Shown: positions 34,969 through 44,415, numbered from the stretch's first letter. The stretch is 64,000 nucleotides of DNA from Streptomyces caelestis (GCF_014205255.1 NZ_JACHNE010000001.1:434001-498000); one strand, 5' to 3'. Translations and numbers: made by a program. The notes: generated from the sequence alone by a model not told the origin.

Positions 34969-37440
34969 TCACCAGGTGATCGTGGGGCGGTTTTCACCGC
35001 CCACCACCAGCTCCGCCCACACCTGCTTCCCCCCGCTGACCGGCAGCGTCCCCCACGTCGCCGACAGGGCCTCGACGAGGAGGATGCCCCGGCCGCCCGT
35101 GGCCTCCCAGCCGATGCTGGCCGGCCGGACCGGGCTGCGCGGTGAGGCGTCGGCGACGGCGACGCGCAGGCGGTCGTTGATGAGCGTGAGGTCCATCCGG
35201 ACCCGGCCGTCGGTGTGGACGAGGGCGTTGGTGACGAGTTCGGAGACGACGAGGAGGGCTGCGTCGACGTCCTCGGTGACGCCCCAGGAACGCAGGGTGC
35301 GCCGGGCGAAGCGGCGGGCGTGCCCGACCGCCTGCGGGACGCGCCACACCGTCCAGCTCTCGCGCAGCGGGCGCAGGTCCATGCCGTCGTAGCGCAAGAG
35401 GAGCAGGGCGACGTCGTCGCTGCGCGGGGCGTCGCCGAGGAGGGCGTCGGCGACGAGCCCCAGGTCGGCGGGGGCGGCTTCGGCCAGCCGGCCGGCGAGG
35501 CGGTCCATGCCCTCGTCGATGTCGGTCTCGGGCGTCTCGACGAGCCCGTCCGTGGCCAGGGCGATCACCGTACCGGCCGGCAGCCGGAGCGGGCTCATGG
35601 GGAAGTCGGCCTGGATGACCACCCCGAGGGGCGGGCCGCCCTCGGCCTCCGCGATCTCGGTCCGGCCGTCCGGGTACCGCAGCACCGGCGGCAGGTGCCC
35701 GGCACGCACGCACCAGGCGGAGCCCTCCTCCAGGTCGATGTCGACGTAGGCGCAGGTGGCGAAGAGGTCGCTCTCCATGTCCATGAGCAGTCGGTTGGCG
35801 TGCGAGACCACGACATCCGGCGGGTGCCCTTCGACCGCGTAGGCGCGCAGGGCGGTGCGCATCTGGCCCATGAGGGTGGCGGCGCCCGCGCTGTGCCCCT
35901 GGACGTCGCCGATGATCAGGGCGACGTGGTGGTCGGGCAGCGGGACGACGTCGTACCAGTCGCCGCCGAGTTCGAGTCCGGCCGTGCTGGGCAGATAGCG
36001 GGCGACGGCCACCGCGCCCGGCAGCCGGGGCAGGCGGCGCGGCAGCAGCTGGCGCTGGAGCATGCCGACGAGTTCGTGTTCGGCGTCGAAGGCCCGGGCC
36101 CGCACCAGGGCCTGTCCGGCGAGGCCGGCGCAGGCGGTGAGCAGGGCGCGTTCGTCGGTGCCGAAGTCGTGCGGGGCGTCCCAGCCGATCAGGCAGGCTC
36201 CGGCCATGCGGTTCCCGGCGGGCAGCGGCAGGACGGCGAGGCCGCCGGGGCCGACCTCGGCCAGGGCGCCTTCCAGGGGGCTGCCGGCGGGCCAGATCCG
36301 GGCCCGGCCCTCGCGCAGCGCGGCGGCAAGGGTGGGCATGGCGCGCACGGGCGCGTCGGGCCACTCGCCGCGCCACTCCGTGCGCCACAACTCGGGCCAG
36401 GCCTCGGGTTCGGGCGGGTCAAGGACGGTGACGACGAGCCGGTCGCTCTCCAGCTCGGCGAGGGCGATCCGGTCGGCCCTGAGCGGCCGGCGCAGGGCGG
36501 CGACCACGGCGTCGCCGACGTCGCGGACGGTGACGGCGGTGGCCAACGCGGTGGCAAGGCGCTGGACGCGGGCCACGTCGGTGACGTCGGAGCGCAGCGT
36601 GGAGGCGTCGGCGACGGTGCCCACGAGCCGCGCCGGGTGCCCCTCGCCACCGGGCAGAAGACGCCCGCTCAGCCGGAGCCACTTCGGCGGCCCGGTGGGC
36701 TGGAGCACGCGGAACTCCAGCTCCCGCTCGCCGATGGACATGTGGTCCGCCTCCACGACGGACATCAGCGAGGGCAGGTCCTCCGGCACGGTCAGGCCCA
36801 GCAGGGTCTCGACCCGGCCGTCGAACCCCACGGGGTCCAGGCCGAACAGGTCCAGCAGCTCGTCGCCGACCCGGACGCGGCCGGTGTCCATGGCGAGGCT
36901 GAAGGCGCCGGGCGGCAGTTCACCGCTCTCGGCGGGCCCGGCCGGAGCGGTGAAGGCGACCGCCTCGGAGATGAGCTCCAGGCACGTGCGGTCGTCGGTG
37001 TCGAACCCGGTGGGGCGCTCGCTCACGGCGAGCAGGCAGCCGCCGTTCCCGTGCACGGGCAGGGCGACCAGATGGAAGTCGCGGGACGGCACGCGCCGTG
37101 CCTGGGCGTGCTCGGCGAGTTCCGCCGGGCTCAGCGACACCGGCCGTCCGTCGCGGTGGGCCTCGGCGACCGGGGACCGCCCGGCGCGCGGGTAGCTGTC
37201 GCGCAGCCCGTACAGCGTCCTGGGCACCCCGGCCGACTCGACGAGGCAGAGCAGTTCGCCGTCCTGACCGGGCGCGTACACGGCGACGAACGCGGCTCCG
37301 GCGAAGACGAGCGCCTGTTCGATAGTGCGGTGCACGCGTTCGGGCGACTCCTGATCGGTCGCGATCGCTTTGAGGGCACCTTCGGCACGCTGCGTTCGCG
37401 TTCCGCGCTCTTGGGCGCCCTCACTGACCACGTTGGCCAT
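34969..37440 (-). CDS. SpoIIE-family serine phosphatase with GAF/PAS sensors and ATPase (anti-sigma kinase-like) domain
   Basis: Multidomain cytoplasmic signalling protein, 823 residues. In order: a GAF-like sensor (about 40-160), a PAS-like region (180-300), a second GAF (305-450), a PP2C/SpoIIE phosphatase (460-677, with ELGGDWYDVVPL and IGDVQGHSAGAATLMGQMR) and a C-terminal HATPase_c domain (700-815, with VVSELVTNALVHTDG and GGRGILLVEALS). Fusion of a SpoIIE phosphatase with an RsbW-like kinase suggests control of an anti-anti-sigma partner by opposing activities. Homology starts near MANVVSEG, so ATG 37440 is used although its ribosome-binding site is poor. It is divergent from ramC. Confidence 0.88.
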   Translation of the reverse strand: MANVVSEGAQERGTRTQRAEGALKAIATDQESPERVHRTIEQALVFAGAAFVAVYAPGQDGELLCLVESAGVPRTLYGLRDSYPRAGRSPVAEAHRDGRPVSLSPAELAEHAQARRVPSRDFHLVALPVHGNGGCLLAVSERPTGFDTDDRTCLELISEAVAFTAPAGPAESGELPPGAFSLAMDTGRVRVGDELLDLFGLDPVGFDGRVETLLGLTVPEDLPSLMSVVEADHMSIGERELEFRVLQPTGPPKWLRLSGRLLPGGEGHPARLVGTVADASTLRSDVTDVARVQRLATALATAVTVRDVGDAVVAALRRPLRADRIALAELESDRLVVTVLDPPEPEAWPELWRTEWRGEWPDAPVRAMPTLAAALREGRARIWPAGSPLEGALAEVGPGGLAVLPLPAGNRMAGACLIGWDAPHDFGTDERALLTACAGLAGQALVRARAFDAEHELVGMLQRQLLPRRLPRLPGAVAVARYLPSTAGLELGGDWYDVVPLPDHHVALIIGDVQGHSAGAATLMGQMRTALRAYAVEGHPPDVVVSHANRLLMDMESDLFATCAYVDIDLEEGSAWCVRAGHLPPVLRYPDGRTEIAEAEGGPPLGVVIQADFPMSPLRLPAGTVIALATDGLVETPETDIDEGMDRLAGRLAEAAPADLGLVADALLGDAPRSDDVALLLLRYDGMDLRPLRESWTVWRVPQAVGHARRFARRTLRSWGVTEDVDAALLVVSELVTNALVHTDGRVRMDLTLINDRLRVAVADASPRSPVRPASIGWEATGGRGILLVEALSATWGTLPVSGGKQVWAELVVGGENRPTITW

Positions 37441-37626
37441 TACAGCGCTTATGAGACACCTGCGCAGCCCCTGTGACCGTTCCGTGGAGGCGAGCCGGTA
37501 CGGGCGCTCGAAAGCCACCGAACATGTCTTTACCCATGCGTTCCGCACGGTGTTCTCGTGACAGGCGTGACTGTCCGGGCCCGTCGCGTGGCTGGAAGGC
37601 TCGGTGCCCGTCACGGAGGGGGACGC

Positions 37627-40233
37627 ATGGACAAGCGGTACGAGGTGTACGCGCTCGCCGACCGGCATTTCTACGAGACGCCGGACCGGCTGACGCGGGG
37701 CGGGCAGGAGGCCGCGCAGGGAGCGGCCGCGCACCTCTACGAGACGGCCCGCCGGCCGGTACCCGAGGGCTGGGAGGCGGCGCGGATCGGCGACTGGCTG
37801 ACGATGACACCGCTCGGCCCGGACGGCGAGCCGCTCCCGGGCCCGGCGCAGGGCTGGAAGATCCACGCCTCGGCGACCCGGGCGAACGCGGAACAGATCG
37901 CCGGGATCGTGTGGGACTACTGCGTCGAGCGGCGGATCCCCTTCAAGTTCGTGCCGGGCCCGCACCTGCTGCACCTGCGCAACACCAAGTACGCCCCGCG
38001 CGACGGCAGCGGCAAGTTCGTCACCGTCTATCCGGCCGGCGAGGAGCAGCTGCACGAGGTGCTGCGCGAGCTGGGGGCGCTGCTGGAGGGGTTCGAGGGG
38101 CCGTACATCCTGACCGACCTGCGGTGGGGCGAGGGTCCGCTGTACGTCCGGTACGGCGCCTTCGCGCGCTCGTTCGTCGTGGACGAGCGGGGCTCGCTGG
38201 TGCCGGCGGTGCGGGACGGCGAGGGGCGGCTGGTGCCGGACCGGCGGGCGCCGTCCTTCCAGGTGCCGGAGTGGGTGACGCTGCCGGAGTTCCTCAGACC
38301 CCATCTGGACGCGCGCAACGACACGACGACGGGCGACCTGCCGTACCGCATCGAGAAGGCGCTGCACTTCTCCAACGGCGGCGGTGTGTACGCGGGCACC
38401 GACACGCGCGACGGGCGCAAGGTCGTGCTGAAGGAGGGGCGGCCGCACGCGGGGCTCGCCTCGGACGGTGCCGACGCGATCACCCGGCTGGAGCGGGAGA
38501 AGCGGGCGCTGGAGCAGGTCGCGGGCACGGGTGTGGTCCCGGAGGTGCGCGACTGGTTCGAGCTGGGCGGCCACCGCTTCCTGGTGATGGACTTCCTTCA
38601 GGGCCGTCCGCTCAACTCGTTCTTCGCCGAGCGGCATCCGCTGCTCGCCCAGGATCCCGAGCCGGAGGCCGTCGCCGCGTACACGGCGTGGGCGCTGCGT
38701 ATCCACCGCAGAGTGGAGGAAGCCGTGGCGGCGGTGCACGCGCGCGGCATCGTCTTCAACGACCTGCACGTCTTCAACATCATGGTCGCGCCGGACGAGG
38801 AGTCGGTCTTCCTCCTCGACTTCGAGGCAGCGGCCCCGGCCGAGGAGAACGGCCGCCAGGTCGTCGCCCACCCGGGGTTCTTCGCGCCGCCGGACCGCCG
38901 GGGCGCCGACGTCGACCGCTACGCGCTGGCTTGTCTGCGGCTGGCCCTGTTCCTGCCCGTGACCACCTTGTTCGTGGTCGACCGCGGTAAGGCGGCACAT
39001 CTGGCCGAGGTGATCGGGGAGCAGTTCCCGGACGTGCCGCGGGAGTTCCTCGACGAGGCGGTCGCGGAGATCACGCGGGAGGTGTCCGGCCGTACGGTGG
39101 CCGCTCCCTCCTCTCCGGTGGACCCCGGCGACTGGCCGTACAGCCGCGACTCGATGGTCAAGGCGATCCTCGCCTCGGCCACCCCGGAGCGCGACGACCG
39201 GCTCTTCCCGGGCGACGTCGCCCAGTTCTCCGACGGCGGCGGGCTCGGGATCGCCCACGGCGCCGCGGGGGTGTTGTACGCGCTGGACGCGATCGGCGCC
39301 GAGCGGTACGAGGAGGGCGAGCGCTGGCTGCTGGCCCGGACGGCACCGGCCCCGGTCGGTACGCCGCTCGGACTGTACGACGGGCTCGCGGGCGTCGCCC
39401 TGGTCCTGGACCGGCTGGGGCACCGGCAGCGGGCGCTGGACCTGGTCGAGGGCATCCTCGCGGAGCGGTGGCAGAACCTCTCCTCCGACCTGCACGGCGG
39501 ACTGGCCGGACTGGGCCTCGTCCTGGGCCACCTGGCGCGCACCACAGGGGAAGCGGTGCTGCGCGAGCGGGCCGACGAGGCCGCCCGGATCCTGCTGCGA
39601 CGGCTCGCCGAGCCGCTCCCGGCCACGCCCCGGCGGCGCGCCGGGCTGCTGCGGGGCGCTACCGGTCCGGCGCTCCTCCTGCTGCGGCAGTACGAGTGGA
39701 CCGGCCGGGCCGAATGGCTTCAGGCGGCGGCCGTGGCACTGCGCCGGGACCTGGAGTCCTGCGTGACCCGCGGGGGCGGTGCGCTGGAGGTCGACGAGGG
39801 CTGGCGGACCCTGCCCTACCTCGGCGACGGCAGCGTGGGGATCGGCATGGTCCTCGACGACCTCGTGGCCCACGCCCCGCGCACGGCCGGGGAGTTCGGG
39901 CCGGCCCGCTCCGGCGTGCTGACCGCCGCCACCTCACGCTTCTACGCGCAGCCCGGGCTGTTCCAGGGCCGCGCCGGGATGATCCTCCACCTCAGCCGCA
40001 CGACCGCGCCGGGCGCGACCGCGGACCGGCTGGCCGGGCAGATCGCCGGACTTGGCTGGTTCGCGATGTCGTACGAGGGCCAACTCGCCTTCCCCGGCCA
40101 CCAGATGATGCGGCTGTCCATGGACCTCACCACCGGAACCGCAGGGTGCCTGCTGGCGCTCGGCGCGGCCCTCGACCCGGCGACCGACGCCCACCTGCCG
40201 TTCCTCCCGCCGCCGAACCGGCGGCCCACCTGA
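37627..40233 (+). CDS. ramC: Class III lanthipeptide synthetase (LanKC / RamC type)
   Basis: Makes the SapB-like peptide by phosphorylating and eliminating Ser in the precursor, then cyclising onto Cys; 868 residues. The N-terminal part (to about 230) is the lyase domain. The central kinase domain has Lys269 (VVLKEGRPH), the catalytic loop NDLHVFNIM with Asp379, and LLDFEAA with Asp398. The C-terminal domain (about 540-865) is LanC-like but lacks the zinc-binding Cys-Cys-His set, as expected for class III. GGAGGGGG five bases before ATG 37627 fixes the start. First gene of ramC-S-A-B; its 186-nt promoter gap to the SpoIIE gene contains closely spaced GTGAC repeats. Confidence 0.93.
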   Translation: MDKRYEVYALADRHFYETPDRLTRGGQEAAQGAAAHLYETARRPVPEGWEAARIGDWLTMTPLGPDGEPLPGPAQGWKIHASATRANAEQIAGIVWDYCVERRIPFKFVPGPHLLHLRNTKYAPRDGSGKFVTVYPAGEEQLHEVLRELGALLEGFEGPYILTDLRWGEGPLYVRYGAFARSFVVDERGSLVPAVRDGEGRLVPDRRAPSFQVPEWVTLPEFLRPHLDARNDTTTGDLPYRIEKALHFSNGGGVYAGTDTRDGRKVVLKEGRPHAGLASDGADAITRLEREKRALEQVAGTGVVPEVRDWFELGGHRFLVMDFLQGRPLNSFFAERHPLLAQDPEPEAVAAYTAWALRIHRRVEEAVAAVHARGIVFNDLHVFNIMVAPDEESVFLLDFEAAAPAEENGRQVVAHPGFFAPPDRRGADVDRYALACLRLALFLPVTTLFVVDRGKAAHLAEVIGEQFPDVPREFLDEAVAEITREVSGRTVAAPSSPVDPGDWPYSRDSMVKAILASATPERDDRLFPGDVAQFSDGGGLGIAHGAAGVLYALDAIGAERYEEGERWLLARTAPAPVGTPLGLYDGLAGVALVLDRLGHRQRALDLVEGILAERWQNLSSDLHGGLAGLGLVLGHLARTTGEAVLRERADEAARILLRRLAEPLPATPRRRAGLLRGATGPALLLLRQYEWTGRAEWLQAAAVALRRDLESCVTRGGGALEVDEGWRTLPYLGDGSVGIGMVLDDLVAHAPRTAGEFGPARSGVLTAATSRFYAQPGLFQGRAGMILHLSRTTAPGATADRLAGQIAGLGWFAMSYEGQLAFPGHQMMRLSMDLTTGTAGCLLALGAALDPATDAHLPFLPPPNRRPT

Positions 40234-40320
40234 ACGCGGCTCCGCGATCCCGCGGAGTCGTGACACCACCCCGTCCCCACGGATGACCACGGACGGACAC
40301 CCAACGGAAGGACACACACC

Positions 40321-40437
40321 ATGGCACTTCTCGACCTGCAGACCATCGAGTCCGAGGAGCGGACGGAGGGCGGCGGCGCCAGCACGGTGAGCCTGCTCTC
40401 CTGCATCAGCGCGGCGAGCGTCATGCTCTGTCTCTGA
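40321..40437 (+). CDS. ramS: SapB-type class III lanthipeptide precursor
   Basis: A 38-residue prepeptide, too short for most gene finders. The leader begins MALLDLQTIESEE, close to known RamS/AmfS leaders (MNLFDLQ, MALLDLQ). The core is about STVSLLSC-I-SAASVMLCL. Two S-x2-S-x3-C units (Ser21/24-Cys28 and Ser30/33-Cys37) match the spacing that gives the two rings of SapB. The hinge between rings is one Ile instead of the polar two-residue link of SapB, making the peptide more hydrophobic. GGAAGGA lies eight bases upstream. It follows ramC by 87 nt and precedes a stem-loop. The product is expected to coat aerial hyphae. Confidence 0.93.
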   Translation: MALLDLQTIESEERTEGGGASTVSLLSCISAASVMLCL

Positions 40438-40461
40438 CCGACGGTCCGCGGCATGGCTCCG

Positions 40462-40491
40462 GGCGGCTCTCTCCCTTCGGGGAGGGGCCGT
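40462..40491 (+). terminator. Stem-loop between ramS and ramA (likely attenuator)
   Basis: CTCCC-TTCG-GGGAG (40471-40484) with a cUUCGg-like tetraloop, extended by CGGC/GCCG outer pairs with one bulge. Starts 24 nt after the ramS stop. Probably lowers transcription into ramA-ramB relative to ramS and stabilises the upstream message. Confidence 0.6.
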
Positions 40492-40522
40492 CCGGGGCCC
40501 TCCCGTTTCGCGAAAGGCCCGT

Positions 40523-42274
40523 ATGACCACGCGTGCCGACGACGACCCGGCGACCGGACACGCCCGCACACTGCTGCGTACGGCCACCCGGCACAGCGGG
40601 ATCCGCTGTGCGGCCCTGTGCCTGGTGAGCACCGCCGCCACCGGTGCCGGACTGCTGCTGCCGGCCGCGCTGGGCCGGGCTCTCGATCTGCTGCTGGCGC
40701 AGGCCCCGGCGACCCGCTGGGTGCTGTACTGCGCCGGCCTCGTACTGCTTCTCGCCCTGCTGGATGCCGCCCAGACCGTCCTGACCGGGACCGTCGACGC
40801 CCGCAGCACCGCGTGGCTGCGCCGCCGGCTGACCGGGCACGTCCTGGGCGTCGGCCCGCGGGCCGCCGACCGCTTCGGTTCCGGTGACCTCGTCGCGCGC
40901 CTGGTCGGCAACGCCGCCGAGGCGGGGACCACTCCGGCGGCCCGTGCGGCACTGCTCGCCGCCCTCGCCGGTCCCGTCGGGGGTGTGGTCGCGCTCGGGC
41001 TGATCGACTGGCGGCTCGCGGCCGTCTTCCTCGCCGGGGCGCCCGTTCTGACGTTCCTGCTGCGTGCCGTGGCCCGCGACACCACGCGGAGCGCGACTCG
41101 CTACCAGCGGGCCCAGGGCCGGATCGCCGCCGCGCTGGCCGAGGCCGTCGAGGGCTTCCGCACCGTCCGGGCGGCGGGTACGCAGGGCCGGGAGACGGCC
41201 CGCGTGCTGCGGCCGCTGCCCGAGCTGTCCGAGGCCGGGCACCGCATGTGGCGGGTGCAGGGGCGCGCCGCCGCACAGGCGGTCGCCGTGGCGCCGCTGC
41301 TCCAGCTCGGGGTCGTCGCCGTGGCCGGTGTGCTGCTGACCCGGGACCTGCTGTCGGTGGGCGAGGTGCTCGCGGCCTCGCGGTACGCGGTGCTCGCGAC
41401 GGGCGTCGGCGTCCTGGTCGGCCGGCTCGCGGGCCTGGCCCGGGCCCGGGCGGCGGCCCGGCGCCTCGGCGAGGTCCGGGCCGAGCCCGCCACCGCGTTC
41501 GGCGAACGGCGACTGCCCGACGGGTCCGGGCGGCTGGAGCTGCGCGGCGTGACGGCCCGGCGCGGCGGACGCACCGTGCTCGACGGAGTCGACCTCGTCG
41601 TACCGGGCGGCACGACCCTGGCCGTGGTCGGCCGGTCGGGCGCCGGCAAGTCGCTGCTGGCCGCGCTCGCCGGGCGGCTGGCCGACCCGGACGCGGGCGA
41701 GGTGCTCCTGGACGGGGTGCCGCTGCGCGAACTGCCGCACGACGACCTGCGGCGCGCCGTCGGCTACGCCTTCGCCCGCCCGGCCCTCCTCGGCGGCACG
41801 GTCGAGCAGGCGATCGGTCTCGGCCTGGCCTCGCCCTCCCCCGACCGCATCCGGGCGGCCGCCCGCACCGCTCTCGCGGACGACTTCGTCCGCCGCCTCC
41901 CCGGCGGATACGACACGGCCGTCACCGACGCCCCGCGCTCCGGCGGCGAGTCCCAACGGCTGGGTCTGGCCCGGGCGTTCGCGCACGACGGCCGGCTGCT
42001 GATCCTCGACGACGCCCTCTCCAGCCTGGACACGGTGACGGAACGCCACATCACCGACGCCCTCCTCGGCGACGGCCCGGGCACCACGCGGCTCCTGGTC
42101 GCCCACCGCAGCGCCACGGCCGCCTGCGCCGACGTGGTGGCCTGGCTGGACGAGGGACGGGTGCGGGCGGTGGGGCGGCACGAGGAGCTGTGGCGGCTCG
42201 CGGAGTACCGGGCCGTGTTCGGGGAGGGGGCGGACTCGGCGTGCGCCGGGGCCGGGAGCGGGGCGGAGGCATGA
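40523..42274 (+). CDS. ramA: ABC half-transporter for the SapB-like peptide
   Basis: Fused membrane/ATPase exporter subunit, 583 residues. The membrane domain spans about residues 25-320; the ATPase has Walker A GRSGAGKS, signature RSGGESQ and H-loop AHRSATA. Walker B reads LLILDDALSSLD: an Asp replaces the usual catalytic Glu, so this ATPase site may be degenerate, as often in heterodimeric exporters. Its stop overlaps the ramB start by 4 nt (ATGA), consistent with a RamA-RamB heterodimer. Position in ramC-S-A-B gives the role; export of the modified peptide is expected from the S. coelicolor cluster. Confidence 0.92.
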   Translation: MTTRADDDPATGHARTLLRTATRHSGIRCAALCLVSTAATGAGLLLPAALGRALDLLLAQAPATRWVLYCAGLVLLLALLDAAQTVLTGTVDARSTAWLRRRLTGHVLGVGPRAADRFGSGDLVARLVGNAAEAGTTPAARAALLAALAGPVGGVVALGLIDWRLAAVFLAGAPVLTFLLRAVARDTTRSATRYQRAQGRIAAALAEAVEGFRTVRAAGTQGRETARVLRPLPELSEAGHRMWRVQGRAAAQAVAVAPLLQLGVVAVAGVLLTRDLLSVGEVLAASRYAVLATGVGVLVGRLAGLARARAAARRLGEVRAEPATAFGERRLPDGSGRLELRGVTARRGGRTVLDGVDLVVPGGTTLAVVGRSGAGKSLLAALAGRLADPDAGEVLLDGVPLRELPHDDLRRAVGYAFARPALLGGTVEQAIGLGLASPSPDRIRAAARTALADDFVRRLPGGYDTAVTDAPRSGGESQRLGLARAFAHDGRLLILDDALSSLDTVTERHITDALLGDGPGTTRLLVAHRSATAACADVVAWLDEGRVRAVGRHEELWRLAEYRAVFGEGADSACAGAGSGAEA

Positions 42275-44415
42275 CGGCCAGCCCCGTACCCGCCGGAACC
42301 GGTACGCTCCCGTCCGCGCGGGGCGGGCTGCCCGTGCGGGGTCTGCGGTTCCTGCTGGCCCGGTGGCGGGTCCTGCTGCGGCTCACTGCCTGGTCGGTAC
42401 TGGAGACCGGGCAGACGTTCCTCATCGGGTACGGGCCCGCCCGCGCCCTGGACGACGGGTTCCTGCGAGGGCGGCCGGATGTCGGGCTGGCCTGGCTGGC
42501 GGTGGCCGGGCTCGGTGTCCTGGTCGGGGCGTACGGGACCGCGCGGGTGTACGCGGCCGTCGCCGCGCTGGTCGAACCGTTCCGGGACCGGCTCGTGGAG
42601 CGGGTCGTCTCCCGCGGGGTGCGGACCGGTGACGCGGGCTCGCTGTCCGGGCTCACCCAGCAGGTGGAGATCGCGCGGGACACCTTCGCCGGGCTGGTCA
42701 TGGTCTCCCGCTCCTTCGTGTTCACCGCCGCCGGCGCCCTGGCCGGCCTGTTCGCTCTCGCCCCGCCGCTCCTGCTGGTCGTCGGGCCGCCCCTGGCCGC
42801 GGGGGTGGCGCTGTTCGCGGCGACGCTGCGGCCGCTCGCCCGGCGGCAGGAGGCGTTCCTCGTCGCCGACGAGGCCCTGGCGGGACATCTGGGCACTGTC
42901 TGCCCGGGCTTGCGGGACATCACGGCGACCGGCGCCGAGGCGCACATGGCCGCCGCCACCGGCGAACGGGTCGGGGCGGAGTTCCGGGCGGCACGCTCCC
43001 TGGCCCACTGGGGCGTCCTGCGCGTGGCGTCCCTCGCGCTCGGCGGCCAGCTGCCGCTCGTGCTGCTGCTCGCCACCGCCCCGTGGCTCCTGGCCCACGG
43101 CGTCACCACGGGCGCCCTGGTCGGCGCCCTCGCCTACGTCACCCAGTCCCTGCTGCCCGCCCTGCGGAACCTGATCCACGGCCTGGGCACCAGCGGCTCC
43201 CGTCTGACGGTGGTGCTGCGCAGGCTGGCCCCGACGGGTCACGCCGAGACCGACGGCACGGACGGCGACGGAACGCGGTCGCGGACCGGCCGGCGGCTCG
43301 CGGACACGGCGAACCCGCGCGTGGGCCCCGGCCCCTCGGGCACGGCACAGCAACACGTGGGCCCCCACGCCGCTCCCGGCACCCGCGGCGACGGCCCCCG
43401 CAGCGCACTCCCGGAAGCGGCACCGGCCGCCCGCGGCACACCGCCCACGCCCACCGCCCCCGCCGGCGCACCCCACACCCCCACCGTCGACGCCCGGACC
43501 GCCCCCGCCCGCCGCTCACCCACCCCCTCTCCCCCGGCCCTGTCCCTCTCCTCCGTCACCTTCGCCTACGGCCCCGCCAGCACCCCGGTCGTCGACGAGC
43601 TCGACCTCACCCTCCCGGCCGGCTCGCACCTGGCCGTGGTCGGACCCAGCGGTGCCGGCAAGTCCACCCTCACCGCCCTCGTGGCCGGGCTGCTCACGCC
43701 GGACCGGGGCACCATCACCGTGGGCGGACACCCCGTGCCCGGGCCGGCGGCGGCCGTCGCGCGGGTGCTCATCCCGCAGGAGGCGTACGTCTTCGGCGGC
43801 ACGCTGGCCGAGAATCTCGCGTACCTGCGTCCGGACCCGGTGCCTGAGGAGGAGCTGCTGGCCGCGGCCGAGGCGGTCGGCCTCGCCCCGCTGGCCGACC
43901 GGCTCGGCGGTCTCGGTGCCCGGCTCGATCCGGCCGCCCTGTCGGCCGGCGAACGGCAACTGGTCGCGCTGACCCGGGCCTACCTGTCGTACGCCCCGCT
44001 CGCCCTGCTCGACGAGGCGACCTGCCATCTGGACGCCGGGACGGAGGAGCGCGCGGAGCGGGCCTTCGCCGCCCGGCCGGGCGGGACCCTGGTGGTCGTC
44101 GCCCACCGCATCAGCTCGGCCCGCCGCGCCGGCCGTGTGCTGGTCATGGACGGCCGGAGCACGGCCTGCGGCGGCCACGAGGAGCTGATGCGGTCCTCGG
44201 CGCTGTACCGGGACCTCGTCGGGAGCTGGGCGCCCGCACCCTCCCGGCCGCGGTCAGAGCCAGCCCTGTCCCTGCGAGATGCGGATCGCGTCGATGCGGT
44301 TGCGGGCCCCGGTCTTGCGGGTGATGGCCGCCATGTAGTTGCGCACGGTCCCGTGGGAGAGGTGCAGGCTCCCGGCGATCTCCGCGATGGAGGCTCCCTC
44401 GGCCGCGAGGGATAA
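42271..44415 (+). CDS. ramB: ABC half-transporter for the SapB-like peptide, with long linker and C-terminal extension
   Basis: Second exporter subunit, 714 residues. The membrane domain covers about residues 20-320 and the ATPase about 430-660, with intact Walker A GPSGAGKST, signature LSAGERQ and Walker B LALLDEATCHLD. It probably supplies the active catalytic site of the pair. Two oddities are visible. An insertion of roughly 100 residues rich in Pro, Ala, Thr and Gly joins membrane and ATPase domains (about 325-425). The frame also runs past the expected end, overlapping the opposite-strand ramR by 162 nt to a TAA at 44413-44415. Start ATG 42271 overlaps the ramA stop. Confidence 0.9.
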   Translation: MTASPVPAGTGTLPSARGGLPVRGLRFLLARWRVLLRLTAWSVLETGQTFLIGYGPARALDDGFLRGRPDVGLAWLAVAGLGVLVGAYGTARVYAAVAALVEPFRDRLVERVVSRGVRTGDAGSLSGLTQQVEIARDTFAGLVMVSRSFVFTAAGALAGLFALAPPLLLVVGPPLAAGVALFAATLRPLARRQEAFLVADEALAGHLGTVCPGLRDITATGAEAHMAAATGERVGAEFRAARSLAHWGVLRVASLALGGQLPLVLLLATAPWLLAHGVTTGALVGALAYVTQSLLPALRNLIHGLGTSGSRLTVVLRRLAPTGHAETDGTDGDGTRSRTGRRLADTANPRVGPGPSGTAQQHVGPHAAPGTRGDGPRSALPEAAPAARGTPPTPTAPAGAPHTPTVDARTAPARRSPTPSPPALSLSSVTFAYGPASTPVVDELDLTLPAGSHLAVVGPSGAGKSTLTALVAGLLTPDRGTITVGGHPVPGPAAAVARVLIPQEAYVFGGTLAENLAYLRPDPVPEEELLAAAEAVGLAPLADRLGGLGARLDPAALSAGERQLVALTRAYLSYAPLALLDEATCHLDAGTEERAERAFAARPGGTLVVVAHRISSARRAGRVLVMDGRSTACGGHEELMRSSALYRDLVGSWAPAPSRPRSEPALSLRDADRVDAVAGPGLAGDGRHVVAHGPVGEVQAPGDLRDGGSLGREG

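Noticed and set aside
34969..39873. Very long minus-strand open frame of 1634 codons running through the ramC gene region
   Set aside because: Only the part up to 37440 has domain content (GAF/PAS/SpoIIE/ATPase). The rest is antisense to ramC, which has a strong ribosome-binding site and complete motifs; long antisense frames are common in GC-rich DNA.
40462..40491. Stem-loop considered as a possible riboswitch
   Set aside because: It is a simple hairpin with a UUCG-like loop after ramS, without conserved aptamer features.
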